The notes under the pieces were generated by a model that was given only the letters and a program-made list of their open reading frames with translations, ran no database searches and had not been told where the DNA came from. A stretch of 64,000 bases of DNA, taken from positions 186,001 through 250,000 of the forward strand of contig CAJULQ010000002.1 of assembly GCA_910587595.1 (NCBI GenBank), read 5' to 3'. The stretch is from an uncultured Christensenellaceae bacterium. Lineage in GTDB: Bacteria > Bacillota > Clostridia > Christensenellales > Pumilibacteraceae. Positions 1-8,044 of this stretch are shown here, piece by piece. A program made the translations under genes and the position numbers. Position 1 is the stretch's first letter. Every line of letters begins with the position of its first letter.

Positions 1-1986
1 CGCGGGCGAAAAGACGCGCTCGTAAGCGGACTTTCGGGCAAAGGCGTGCAAGTTCTCATGCATGGCTCGCACTCTTACGGTATATTCGCAACCCGCGGCA
101 AAGTGGAACTCGGCGCGAGCGAGACCCGCGCAACCCCGAGCAAAATAGTGATAGACAGCGACAACTCTTGCTACGGCGTATATGCCGTGAACAAAAGCGC
201 CGACCCCGCGAGGGCGGTAGACGTTCGTCTGCTCGGCGCGGATATAGAGGTAGGGCCGCGCAACGGTCAGTCGGAGGCAGACCCTTTAACAAACTACGGA
301 ACGTTGGATACAAGTACGTATGTGGGCGTTTCGCCCGCGGACTTAGACCCTGAATACGGGAGCGGCGAAAACGTGCACAAGCCCGCAAGCATAGGCGTGT
401 ATCTCGAGTGCATGGAGCAGTTCTCGGGCGGCAAAGTGGAGATTTACGGTGCGAACGTAAATTCCAAAGAGGTGGGCGTTGCGGTGTACGGAGGCGACCT
501 CAACTTTTACGGAAACGGTGCGATAAACGCATACAACGCCTCTGCGGCGGTTTTGCGCGGCGGTTACATCACTTTTGCGAAAGGCTCCGACTTTACCATA
601 AACAGCCAAATCAACAGAAGAGATAACAGTATTACCAAGCTTGACGGTACGGAAACGGAATGCGGTGCTTATCCTACCGCGGCAGGTTGGGCGGGAACGC
701 ATCAGTACAAGATTTACATGCCTTGGCAAGACGCACGCGACGGTAAGCCCGTGTATGAAAATACCAACGCAATCAACGTAGTGGGCGGCAATCTCGACGT
801 ACTCGGCAACAGTTTCAATGTGAATTTCAGAGGACTTTACAACGATTTCGGCGACGGCGTTTATAATGTTGCGGGCGACCCGGTGTATTTCGATAATTTC
901 GTTGTGAAGAGTTTTGCCGTGGCTTGCGACGGCGGAAACGTCAACATGGAAAAAGCGAATATAAAAACCGCGGTGGGCGGCGGCGTCAAAGTTTCGAGCG
1001 GCACGATAAATTTGGGCAAAGAGGGTGCTCGGAGAGAGGATATTACGGTTAGCACAACGGGTAGGGCACACGTGCGAAATCACAGAGCGGTCAGCGAAAA
1101 CAGAAGCTCTCGGACTTACGGCGATTGGTTCTTTTACGATAACCTCAGCGGCGGTCATGCCGTTGTTGCCCGCGGCGGAAACGTGAACGTATACGAGGGA
1201 ACGTATACGGCGGCTTTCGGCAACGGTGTTATTGCCACCAACGACGGCGACACCGAAACCGAGGTGGAAATTTTCGGCGGCAAGTTCACGGGAAATTTGA
1301 ACCATATAGATACGCATACAATCACCATTGTTGAAAGTGGCGGCCAATATACCACAAATCCCGCAAAAGGCGTTACTTGCGGCGGTCCCGCCAGCCATTA
1401 CGGCTTGAACGTAATGGGCAGAGCCAATGTTGTGATACGCGACGGCGAGTTCAGCGGCAAGAACGGCGGCGGTTTCGTGCGCGGCGGTTCGTCCGAGAAT
1501 ATCGCCGAGGTGCGGATCTATAAAGGCACGTTCGGAACGAAAGGGGCGGGGCAAGACGGTTTTAACGTATACGACTACAGCACCGTTTATTTCGGTGCGC
1601 ATACCGAAAGCGAACTGAACGGTCTCGGTTACTCGCAGAGTTCGCAAAGACAAAATTTGATAAACATATACGCAAACTATTTCCCTATAGCTGTTAACCC
1701 GCTGTCGGACGGCGACAATAAAGTGCGAGTTTACGTATATTACGGGCACTACGAGGTGGCCCATATTCGCGACTCTAACGGTGGTATTACTACGCGCGGA
1801 ATAGGTTCTATAGACGATACGATGACGAATGTAACGTTCCGCATATACGGCTTCGGCAATAATGTGTTTCATCAAACCGATTACAACCATGCGCCGTATT
1901 CGATCCGTTTTAATAAAACGGATGTGCCCGCCGACATAATCAGATCGCGCGAAAACGAAAACCGATATTTCCCCTATATTACGTGA
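1..1986 (+). CDS. Surface protein, beta-helix-like repeats, 5' end missing
   Basis: The reading frame is open from base 1, so the true start lies left of the window; the GTG at 46 is only the first in-frame start codon. About 660 residues are visible. They are rich in Gly, Asn, Val and Tyr and run as short beta-strand-like units such as GGNVNV, GGNLDVLG and IFGGKF at roughly 20-30 residue spacing. This pattern is typical of right-handed parallel beta-helix proteins exposed on cell surfaces. No enzyme motif, C-terminal anchor or sorting signal is seen before the TGA stop. It lies 81 bases upstream of a TasA-like gene and may belong to the same envelope locus. An adhesin or matrix role is inference. 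Confidence 0.6.
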   Translation, partial: RGRKDALVSGLSGKGVQVLMHGSHSYGIFATRGKVELGASETRATPSKIVIDSDNSCYGVYAVNKSADPARAVDVRLLGADIEVGPRNGQSEADPLTNYGTLDTSTYVGVSPADLDPEYGSGENVHKPASIGVYLECMEQFSGGKVEIYGANVNSKEVGVAVYGGDLNFYGNGAINAYNASAAVLRGGYITFAKGSDFTINSQINRRDNSITKLDGTETECGAYPTAAGWAGTHQYKIYMPWQDARDGKPVYENTNAINVVGGNLDVLGNSFNVNFRGLYNDFGDGVYNVAGDPVYFDNFVVKSFAVACDGGNVNMEKANIKTAVGGGVKVSSGTINLGKEGARREDITVSTTGRAHVRNHRAVSENRSSRTYGDWFFYDNLSGGHAVVARGGNVNVYEGTYTAAFGNGVIATNDGDTETEVEIFGGKFTGNLNHIDTHTITIVESGGQYTTNPAKGVTCGGPASHYGLNVMGRANVVIRDGEFSGKNGGGFVRGGSSENIAEVRIYKGTFGTKGAGQDGFNVYDYSTVYFGAHTESELNGLGYSQSSQRQNLINIYANYFPIAVNPLSDGDNKVRVYVYYGHYEVAHIRDSNGGITTRGIGSIDDTMTNVTFRIYGFGNNVFHQTDYNHAPYSIRFNKTDVPADIIRSRENENRYFPYIT

Positions 1987-2067
1987 GGTGACACTGCGTG
2001 CGGGGAATTGCACTGCATGATCTGCGCGCTTGCACAAATAAACAAATTTCCAAAAGGAGAAGGAAAA

Positions 2068-2991
2068 ATGGAAGAAAAGAAACAACGCAGAAATAAGAGA
2101 ATTCTCATTATTTCCGCAATGCTCGTACTGCTCATTGCATTGTTGTGTTTCGGCGGAACTACCTTTGCCAAGTACATAACGAGCAAAGACGCCAAGGTTG
2201 AACAAGTAACCGTAGCTAAGTGGGGCTTTGTAGTTACCGTGGATGCCGACGACATGTTTTCTAAGCAGTATAACGGCGGAAATGCTGTGAAAGTAGACTC
2301 GCCCGAGGCAGGCACTGTAGACGTAAATGCCGCTACGGGCAACACCAATAAACTTGTAGCACCCGGCACGGGCGGTTCTATGACTATTGCTATAAACGGT
2401 ATTGCCGAAGTTAATGCCGAAATAAATATAGCACAAAAAGACGGTACCGACCTTAAAGACGTTTATCTTCATAGCGGTACTACTGCGCCTACAGAAGTTA
2501 AAGACGCTACTTATGCGCCGATTAAGTGGACACTCGAAAAAACAGGGTCGACGAAAGCCGCGGGTGCAACCGCCGAAACGCCCGTTGCATTTACAGAAGT
2601 AGAAGGTACCTTGAAAGAATGCATAGACGCTTTGTTGGCTGATGGAAAGACTGCGGTTGTTGCGGCGGGAACCGAAATCAAGTGGACGTATACGCTTTCT
2701 TGGGCGTGGGCGTTTGATAATGCGGCCAATGCCGATTCCGATAAATACGATACGCTTCTCGGTAATGCGGTAGACGGAATTAAACAAGTAGCCGACGATG
2801 TGACGGTAGGCGACGTTATTGTTGATAAAGCTGCGGGAACGCTTCAAAACGTAGTAACGGTTAAAGCTTCCGAAACAGAGGAAGGAAAGCATGCGGTCGA
2901 TGAGAAAGAAGAGTATGCTTTCTCTACCGAAATTGCTTTTGAACTTACTGTTTCCGTTGTTCAAACGCAAAACACCGTTACTGCTCCATAA
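2068..2991 (+). CDS. TasA/camelysin-like protein with SipW-type signal peptide
   Basis: This 307-residue protein begins with a basic stretch, a hydrophobic core at about residues 12-28 and the sequence GGTTFAKYITSKDAKV, which matches the SipW-dependent signal peptides of the TasA/camelysin family. Such proteins are exported and form fibres or matrix on the cell surface. Residues 207-232 hold a W-A-W motif followed by DTLLG, also found in the next gene. The ATG at 2068 is preceded by AAGGAGAAGG; the longer in-frame start at 2008 has no ribosome site. Its processing peptidase (sipW-type) lies two genes downstream. Family membership rests on the signal peptide and context, since the mature part is divergent. 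Confidence 0.75.
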   Translation: MEEKKQRRNKRILIISAMLVLLIALLCFGGTTFAKYITSKDAKVEQVTVAKWGFVVTVDADDMFSKQYNGGNAVKVDSPEAGTVDVNAATGNTNKLVAPGTGGSMTIAINGIAEVNAEINIAQKDGTDLKDVYLHSGTTAPTEVKDATYAPIKWTLEKTGSTKAAGATAETPVAFTEVEGTLKECIDALLADGKTAVVAAGTEIKWTYTLSWAWAFDNAANADSDKYDTLLGNAVDGIKQVADDVTVGDVIVDKAAGTLQNVVTVKASETEEGKHAVDEKEEYAFSTEIAFELTVSVVQTQNTVTAP

Positions 2992-3011
2992 TCTTACTTT
3001 CGGGTTTATGA

Positions 3012-3037
3012 GCGGCTTTCGCGTTTGCGAGAGCCGC
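3012..3037 (+). other. Strong intergenic hairpin without U-tract
   Basis: An 11-bp stem (GCGGCTTTCGC / GCGAGAGCCGC, one G-U pair) closes on a four-base GTTT loop between the TasA-like gene and the next gene. No T-run follows, so it is not a standard terminator. It may stabilise the upstream mRNA or mark a processing site that lets the secreted protein be made in excess of the membrane components. Confidence 0.5.
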
Positions 3038-3069
3038 GGATAAGCCTATTATACGTAATGTTGAAGTAA

Positions 3070-3951
3070 ATGCGTACGCAAATCGACTGCAATACCTATA
3101 TTACGGAAGAGGAATTTTCCGGGGAGTTCCGTCGGCACGGCAACGTGCTTTACGATAAAAAGGGTAAACCGCTCGGGAGCGTATCGCGCAAGCGAATATG
3201 CGACTTAAACGGAAAAGAAATCGCAAAGTGCGTTAAAGAAGAGAAGATAACCGACGAAAACGACCGAAACGCGCGCGTAGCGGAGTATGTCTCCGAAACG
3301 CGTCATTTCCGATTGGTTTGCGATAAACTTTATTTGCTCGGCAAGTCGGGTGAGGAGTGGCTCGGGAGAGTCGCGCGCACGGAGCGCAACGCAGTGCATA
3401 TTGCGCTACTGAGCGTGCTCGCGTTTTTCCTTATCGCCACCGTTATCTTGATAACGCTTATTGGCTTGCCCGTGGCAGACGGCGCAAATACGATTCCTCC
3501 CGAACCGGACGACGACACCGTGCCCATAATAGACATAACCGACGATACGGGCGCGTGGAAAGACGCGGGAACTATAGCAATGTTCGGTTCGTCTTTGCGA
3601 CCGGGCAGTAGCGGTCATTATAAGTTTACTATACATAATCCGCACGTAGACAAAACGCTAAACTATGCGTTTTGGATAGAGCCGCGTTACGAGGGCGGCG
3701 TTCCCGTGCGCGATTTTCCCATAAAGTTCCGTATAAAAATGAACAATCTTATAGTGGAAACGGAAGAATGGCGAAAGGTGGAAGATTTGAAACTTTCCGA
3801 ACTTTTGCTTTTGCCCGCTTCCGAACACGCTTTCACGCTCGAATGGAATTGGGCGTTTGAGGGCGGCAACGACGAAAACGACACTTTGATAGGAGCCGAC
3901 GGCGGCAAAATTTCACTTGTGTTGCACATTTCGGCACAAATAAAAGGTTAG
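3070..3951 (+). CDS. Membrane-anchored TasA-like domain protein
   Basis: The 293-residue protein has a charged N-terminal cytoplasmic part (1-107), one transmembrane segment (about 108-133) and an outer domain (about 150-293). The outer domain ends with LEWNWAFEGGNDENDTLIG (257-275), clearly related to the W-A-W...DTLLG motif of the preceding TasA-like protein. There is no cleavable signal peptide, so it should stay in the membrane with the TasA-like domain outside. It may anchor or nucleate the secreted protein (inference). The start at 3070 has no good ribosome site. It ends 7 bases before the peptidase gene, so the two are probably co-transcribed. Confidence 0.65.
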   Translation: MRTQIDCNTYITEEEFSGEFRRHGNVLYDKKGKPLGSVSRKRICDLNGKEIAKCVKEEKITDENDRNARVAEYVSETRHFRLVCDKLYLLGKSGEEWLGRVARTERNAVHIALLSVLAFFLIATVILITLIGLPVADGANTIPPEPDDDTVPIIDITDDTGAWKDAGTIAMFGSSLRPGSSGHYKFTIHNPHVDKTLNYAFWIEPRYEGGVPVRDFPIKFRIKMNNLIVETEEWRKVEDLKLSELLLLPASEHAFTLEWNWAFEGGNDENDTLIGADGGKISLVLHISAQIKG

Positions 3952-3958
3952 CTTGTTT

Positions 3959-4549
3959 ATGAAAAAAGCTCGTTCCGCGGTAAAAATAGTTTTCATGTCG
4001 TTGGGGATCGCAATAGTTGCGTTTCTGTTTTTTGTGGTAGCAACTTTGGCGGTAGACAAGTTTATAAAAAAATCGCCCGTGCCGTCGTTTTTCGGATATT
4101 CAACCTTGATAGTTACCACGGGGAGTATGTCGGGCACGATAGAACAAGGCGATATGATAGTTATCAAAAAGACCGACGAATACAAAATCGGCGACGTGAT
4201 AACTTTTATACCCGAGGGCGAAAGTATTCCCACCACGCACCGAATAATCCGCATTAGCGGCGACAACTACTACACCAAGGGCGACGCCAACAATGCCGAA
4301 GACATGCGCCCCGTAACCGCCGACCGCATTGTGGGAAAGGTGATAAACACGTATTCGCACGCGGGACTGTTTTTCGGTTGGCTTAAAGACGATTTCGGGT
4401 GGGCGTATATAGTGCTTGCGGTTGCGATCGTGATAGCGGGCGTGTTGCTCCTCAAATACGTTTCGTTTTCCAAAAACAAAGAAACGGAAAGCGTTGCGAA
4501 AGAACCCGCCAAAGCAGAGGACGAGCCTCGAGAAAAGGAGAACGAGTAA
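3959..4549 (+). CDS. sipW: SipW-type signal peptidase I
   Basis: A type I signal peptidase of the ER-like (SipW) class, 196 residues. It has a membrane segment at about 10-32, the catalytic serine in TTGSMSG (Ser56), a histidine in TTHRI (His94) where the bacterial P-type enzyme has lysine, the conserved GDAN box (108-111), and a second membrane segment near 147-166. SipW enzymes cleave the special signal peptides of TasA/camelysin proteins, and such a substrate is encoded upstream. The ATG at 3959 was chosen over an in-frame TTG two codons earlier. The C-terminal tail is highly charged. The next gene starts 3 bases after the stop. Confidence 0.88.
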   Translation: MKKARSAVKIVFMSLGIAIVAFLFFVVATLAVDKFIKKSPVPSFFGYSTLIVTTGSMSGTIEQGDMIVIKKTDEYKIGDVITFIPEGESIPTTHRIIRISGDNYYTKGDANNAEDMRPVTADRIVGKVINTYSHAGLFFGWLKDDFGWAYIVLAVAIVIAGVLLLKYVSFSKNKETESVAKEPAKAEDEPREKENE

Positions 4550-4552
4550 CGC

Positions 4553-5848
4553 ATGGTTGCTTTCTCTTCGGTTTTAATATGCGGTATACAATGGACGGCT
4601 GCTACGAAAGCTCTTTTGATAGTAGGCGTGTGTTTGATATTGCTTGCCGTATCGGGTTTGCTTGTCATGGAAATTATAGGTAAGCGAAACGCCCTTCCTC
4701 TAATGACGTCGGATAACGAACCCCGAGCCGAGGAGGACGAACAAACCGACGAGGAGCGCGAAACGCCGCCTTTTGCCGAAGCGGCGGCTGCCTTCGCGGA
4801 CGAGGACAATGCCGAAGAGGGCATACTGCCCGAGCAAGAGGTGTTGCTCGAAGAAGGTTTGGTGGTGGAAGACGACGGCGAAACCGCCGACGCGGGGTTT
4901 GTGATAGTGAACGGCGAGCGCGTAAAGGTGCGTTATGACCGCAGTTTCAAAGCCCGTCTTATTCAGTCCGACGACGCGTTGAAAAGCCGATACAACGAGC
5001 TTAAAAACGAGCTGCTATGCTACGACTTAAAGCCGCGCGTAAGTTGGAACAACGAGTCTTGCTACAGCGGCAGAACCACTTACGCCAAATTTGCGGTGCG
5101 CGGCAAAACGCTGTCGCTTTATCTCGCGCTCGAGCCAAAAGAGTTCGCCGAAAGCAAGTATTCGTTTACCGACGTGCACGACGTGAGCAAGTATAAGGGC
5201 GTTCCCATGCGGCTCAAGATCAAATCCGACCGCGCCGTGCGTTGGGCGAAAGAACTCATTGCCGCCATGGCGGAAAAGTACGGCTTGCGCACGGTTCAGC
5301 GCGAAGCGGAGAATTTCCGTCCCGAATACCGCGACACCACTTCGCTTGTGCTCCAAAGGCTCATCAAGCTGTATTTGGCGAGCGACAAAGAGTGCACCGA
5401 GGAGGAGTGGGAGGACGCCGTTATAGCCGACCTCAAACTGCGCGACCGCGCTCCGCGAGAATTTCTTACCAAACTTATGCGTTCGCCCATTTCGCTCAAA
5501 ACCAATTACAGCGAGCTCAAAAACGAGCTTTTGCGATATGGGCTTAAATGCCGCATGAGCAAGTCCAACGAGTCGTTTTATATCAGGCACGTGACCTACG
5601 CCAAGTTTGCCATACGCGGCAAAAGCTTGTCGCTTTATCTTGCGCTCGCGCCGTCGCAGTTCGCCGACACGAAATACATTTTCAAAGACGAAAGCGGCGT
5701 TTCGAAATATGCCGCCGTGCCGCTCAGACTGCGTATAAGTTCGGCTCGCAGCGTGCGTTGGGCAAAAGAACTTATTTTTGCGTTAGGCAAAAAAGAGGGA
5801 TTGCACCGTACCGAACTGCCCGAAACCGATTATCGCTACGTAAAATAA
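4553..5848 (+). CDS. Membrane protein with internally duplicated domain
   Basis: A 431-residue protein of unknown function. It has a hydrophobic segment at about 20-42, then an acidic low-complexity linker (about 53-112), then two homologous domains of roughly 115 residues (about 129-246 and 305-417). Both copies show L-K-x-x-Y-x-E-L-K-N-E-L-L, T-Y-A-K-F-A-x-R-G-K, L-S-L-Y-L-A-L and R-W-A-K-E-L-I. The start ATG has an AAGGAG site and lies 3 bases after sipW, so it is co-translated with the matrix-protein peptidase. The repeats look cytoplasmic or surface alpha/beta domains; no catalytic motif is recognised. A role tied to the TasA-like locus is inferred from operon position only. Confidence 0.7.
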   Translation: MVAFSSVLICGIQWTAATKALLIVGVCLILLAVSGLLVMEIIGKRNALPLMTSDNEPRAEEDEQTDEERETPPFAEAAAAFADEDNAEEGILPEQEVLLEEGLVVEDDGETADAGFVIVNGERVKVRYDRSFKARLIQSDDALKSRYNELKNELLCYDLKPRVSWNNESCYSGRTTYAKFAVRGKTLSLYLALEPKEFAESKYSFTDVHDVSKYKGVPMRLKIKSDRAVRWAKELIAAMAEKYGLRTVQREAENFRPEYRDTTSLVLQRLIKLYLASDKECTEEEWEDAVIADLKLRDRAPREFLTKLMRSPISLKTNYSELKNELLRYGLKCRMSKSNESFYIRHVTYAKFAIRGKSLSLYLALAPSQFADTKYIFKDESGVSKYAAVPLRLRISSARSVRWAKELIFALGKKEGLHRTELPETDYRYVK

Positions 5849-5886
5849 TATTTTTATGGGCGCATCTGTCGTTTTGGGCAAAAGTA

Positions 5887-5915
5887 TTGACTTTATGCGC
5901 AAAATGCGGTATAAT
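5887..5915 (+). promoter_or_regulatory. Vegetative promoter for coiled-coil gene
   Basis: TTGACT (5887-5892), 17-bp spacer, TATAAT (5910-5915). This near-consensus sigma-A promoter lies 44 bases before the start codon at 5960. Confidence 0.8.
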
Positions 5916-5959
5916 ATTGTAATATAATAGGTGCGTATTTGTGCGTGGGGAAGTCGGAA

Positions 5960-7549
5960 ATGCAAGATAGGGAACAGATCCAAAAGGAAATAGACGCCGT
6001 TAAACTGCAATTGAGCATTGCGGATATGTCGGCTATTACCGCCTCGGAAGACGAAAAGGAGCATTGGGACAAACGGCGCGAGTCGTTGCAACTTCGGTTG
6101 GCCGCTTTGGAAAAAGATTTGGAAGAGTGCGTGGTGTACGACGGCGACAACGCCGCGTCTATTTTAGACGATGCCGCGGCGGACGCCATGTTACAGCAGA
6201 TCCTTTCGGCCGAAGAAACGCCTACCGAACCCATGCAACCCGATGCGGTCGATACGATGGCTGACGTTTTGATCAGTCGCATTTTGGAAACGACGGAAGA
6301 AGATCTCCCCGTAGAAGACAGCGCACTGCGCGGCAAACAGCAATTCGACGAGGCCAAGCTGAGTGAGAATGCGGAAATAGCCGATACAGCGGCCGAGCCG
6401 CCTATAGACAATATTTTGTTTACGGCGGCCGACGCGGATATTTCGGCCGATATGGACGATGCGGCCGTAAACGCTATGCTTAACGAGATCTTGCAAGCGG
6501 CCGACCAAGGACAGACGGAAAACGCAACAAGCGAAGAAAACACTGCGATCGAGCAAAGCCCGCCCGTTGCCGAGCAAGCGGCGGACAAACAAAACGCATC
6601 GATGGCAGAGAGCGCAACGGCGAACGACGACACGATCGTTATGCCCATGCAAGCACCGATAGAAAATGATGGGGCGGACGTTGCGCAAACAGCGCGCGAA
6701 CCGGCGACGGTCGAGCAAGAAAAAACGACCGAGGCCTCGGCGGCCGAGGAAATGTTGCAAAAAATACTGAACGCCGTAAAACCGCAAGCGCCCGCGCCGA
6801 CGGAGCAAGAGAAGATAGCGGCCGAAACGCCCGCGCCTCGAATAGAAAGAGAGCAAGCGACTTTAACGCAAGAAACGGTTGCGTCGCCCTTACGGGAAAA
6901 AAGCGCGCCCGCACTCGATGCCGACACGGCCGCCGATTTAGAGCGGTTACGGCGAGAGGCGGAAGAAGCCAATGCCCGCGCGCAAGCGGCGTTGCAAGAG
7001 GCGGAGCGTATGCGCAAAGAGGCGGAAGACATACGCTTGCAAGCCGAAACGGAACGCGCCATGTATGCGGCCGAAATGGAGTTGCAACGCGGATTGCGCG
7101 TTCGTGAAGACAGCATGCGTCATGCGGCCGAGCAAGCCGAAAAAGACAGATTGGCCGAAAAGATCGCGCGCCGCAAAGCGGAGATCACCGCCATTCGCAA
7201 CGAGTTGCAAGAGATCAAAGATTCGGACGGGGCGTTCTCGCTACGCGAAAAACTGTTGGCAGTGCAATTGGTGCTCGACGACGACGAGCGTGCCAATGCG
7301 GAATTGTCTTATCTGTTAACAAAGTCGATAGACGACGTGGCGCACGCGCTCGAAGTGGCCGAATTAAAACGTAGGATTGCCGCTTTGGTTGCGGTGAAAA
7401 AAGCGCCCGCCAAGCCGCCCGTTCATAAGAAAAAGGCGGCGAAAAAAGCCGCGCCCAAAAAGAAAAAGGCGGTGGCGGCACCCGTGCGACATCGCCGTCC
7501 GCCGTTGCGTGGGAGCGCGCGCCGCAGACCTACGCCGCGTTATCGCTAA
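5960..7549 (+). CDS. Coiled-coil protein with repeated helix motif and basic tail
   Basis: A 529-residue protein of unknown function. A short N-terminal helix region (1-56) is followed by a long acidic, Ala-rich, probably disordered part carrying three near-identical motifs: AAADAMLQQILSA (about 72-84), AAVNAMLNEILQA (168-180) and SAAEEMLQKILNA (260-272), spaced about 92-96 residues. A coiled coil runs from about 310 to 430. The last 50 residues are Lys/Ala/Pro and Arg rich, like a histone H1 tail, suggesting binding to nucleic acid or another polyanion. ATG 5960 is preferred over TTG 5939 because GGGGAAG precedes it. It has its own promoter and terminator, so it is a single-gene unit. Confidence 0.7.
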   Translation: MQDREQIQKEIDAVKLQLSIADMSAITASEDEKEHWDKRRESLQLRLAALEKDLEECVVYDGDNAASILDDAAADAMLQQILSAEETPTEPMQPDAVDTMADVLISRILETTEEDLPVEDSALRGKQQFDEAKLSENAEIADTAAEPPIDNILFTAADADISADMDDAAVNAMLNEILQAADQGQTENATSEENTAIEQSPPVAEQAADKQNASMAESATANDDTIVMPMQAPIENDGADVAQTAREPATVEQEKTTEASAAEEMLQKILNAVKPQAPAPTEQEKIAAETPAPRIEREQATLTQETVASPLREKSAPALDADTAADLERLRREAEEANARAQAALQEAERMRKEAEDIRLQAETERAMYAAEMELQRGLRVREDSMRHAAEQAEKDRLAEKIARRKAEITAIRNELQEIKDSDGAFSLREKLLAVQLVLDDDERANAELSYLLTKSIDDVAHALEVAELKRRIAALVAVKKAPAKPPVHKKKAAKKAAPKKKKAVAAPVRHRRPPLRGSARRRPTPRYR

Positions 7550-7560
7550 ACAAACTTATG

Positions 7561-7597
7561 GAATCTGCCCCAAATCGCGGCAGATTCTTGCTTTTTT
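7561..7597 (+). terminator. Intrinsic terminator overlapping the tsaE promoter
   Basis: A perfect 9-bp stem GAATCTGCC / GGCAGATTC (7561-7569, 7579-7587) is followed by TTGCTTTTTT. The TTGCTT inside this tail is also the -35 box of the tsaE promoter. Confidence 0.8.
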
Positions 7598-7616
7598 CGA
7601 GGGGATATGCTACAAT
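7588..7616 (+). promoter_or_regulatory. tsaE promoter, probably leaderless
   Basis: TTGCTT (7588-7593), 17-bp spacer, TACAAT (7611-7616). The tsaE ATG is at 7625, only 8 bases after the -10 box, and no Shine-Dalgarno sequence lies between, so transcription should start at or next to the A of the ATG. Confidence 0.7.
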
Positions 7617-7624
7617 AAAACGGT

Positions 7625-8044
7625 ATGGTGTATTACAGCCAAAGCGAAGAACATACACGCGAGATCGGACAGCGTTTGGGCGAACGGTTGCGCGGCGGAG
7701 AGATCGTGCTTTTGTCGGGCGATTTGGGCGCGGGCAAAACCGCGTTCACGAAAGGTATTGCGCGCGGATTGGGCATTCGAGACACGGTGCTCAGTCCTAC
7801 TTTTACGCTCATGAACGAATATGAAGGGCGTTTGCGGCTGTATCACTACGATGCTTACCGATTGCGCAACGGGCAAGAGGCCGCGGAGGCGGGACTGTGC
7901 GAATATTTTGCCGCGGAGGACGGCGTTTGCGTGATAGAATGGTGGGAAAACATTGCGGATGCGTTGCGCAAAAACCACGCGATACGCGTGCATATCCATA
8001 AAACCGACGAACAAGCGAGGACGATAGAAATTGTTGACCAGTAA
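7625..8044 (+). CDS. tsaE: tRNA threonylcarbamoyladenosine biosynthesis ATPase TsaE
   Basis: TsaE is the P-loop ATPase that works with TsaB and TsaD to make the t6A modification at position 37 of ANN-decoding tRNAs. The 139-residue product has the Walker A box SGDLGAGKT (about 31-39), the conserved SPTFTL motif and the HYDAYRL and EWWEN motifs of the family. Length is normal. It opens an operon with yhbY, tsaB and rimI; its stop overlaps the yhbY start region. No ribosome site precedes the ATG, in line with a leaderless transcript. tsaD is not in this window. Confidence 0.93.
   Translation: MVYYSQSEEHTREIGQRLGERLRGGEIVLLSGDLGAGKTAFTKGIARGLGIRDTVLSPTFTLMNEYEGRLRLYHYDAYRLRNGQEAAEAGLCEYFAAEDGVCVIEWWENIADALRKNHAIRVHIHKTDEQARTIEIVDQ

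Noticed and set aside
46..48. GTG as the start of the first surface gene
   Set aside because: The frame is open to base 1 with coding character upstream, so the start is outside the window.
343..2970. An 875-residue open frame on the minus strand opposite the surface genes
   Set aside because: It runs antisense across two plus-strand genes with clear family features, has shadow-like composition (many Arg, His, Tyr, Phe) and no ribosome site.
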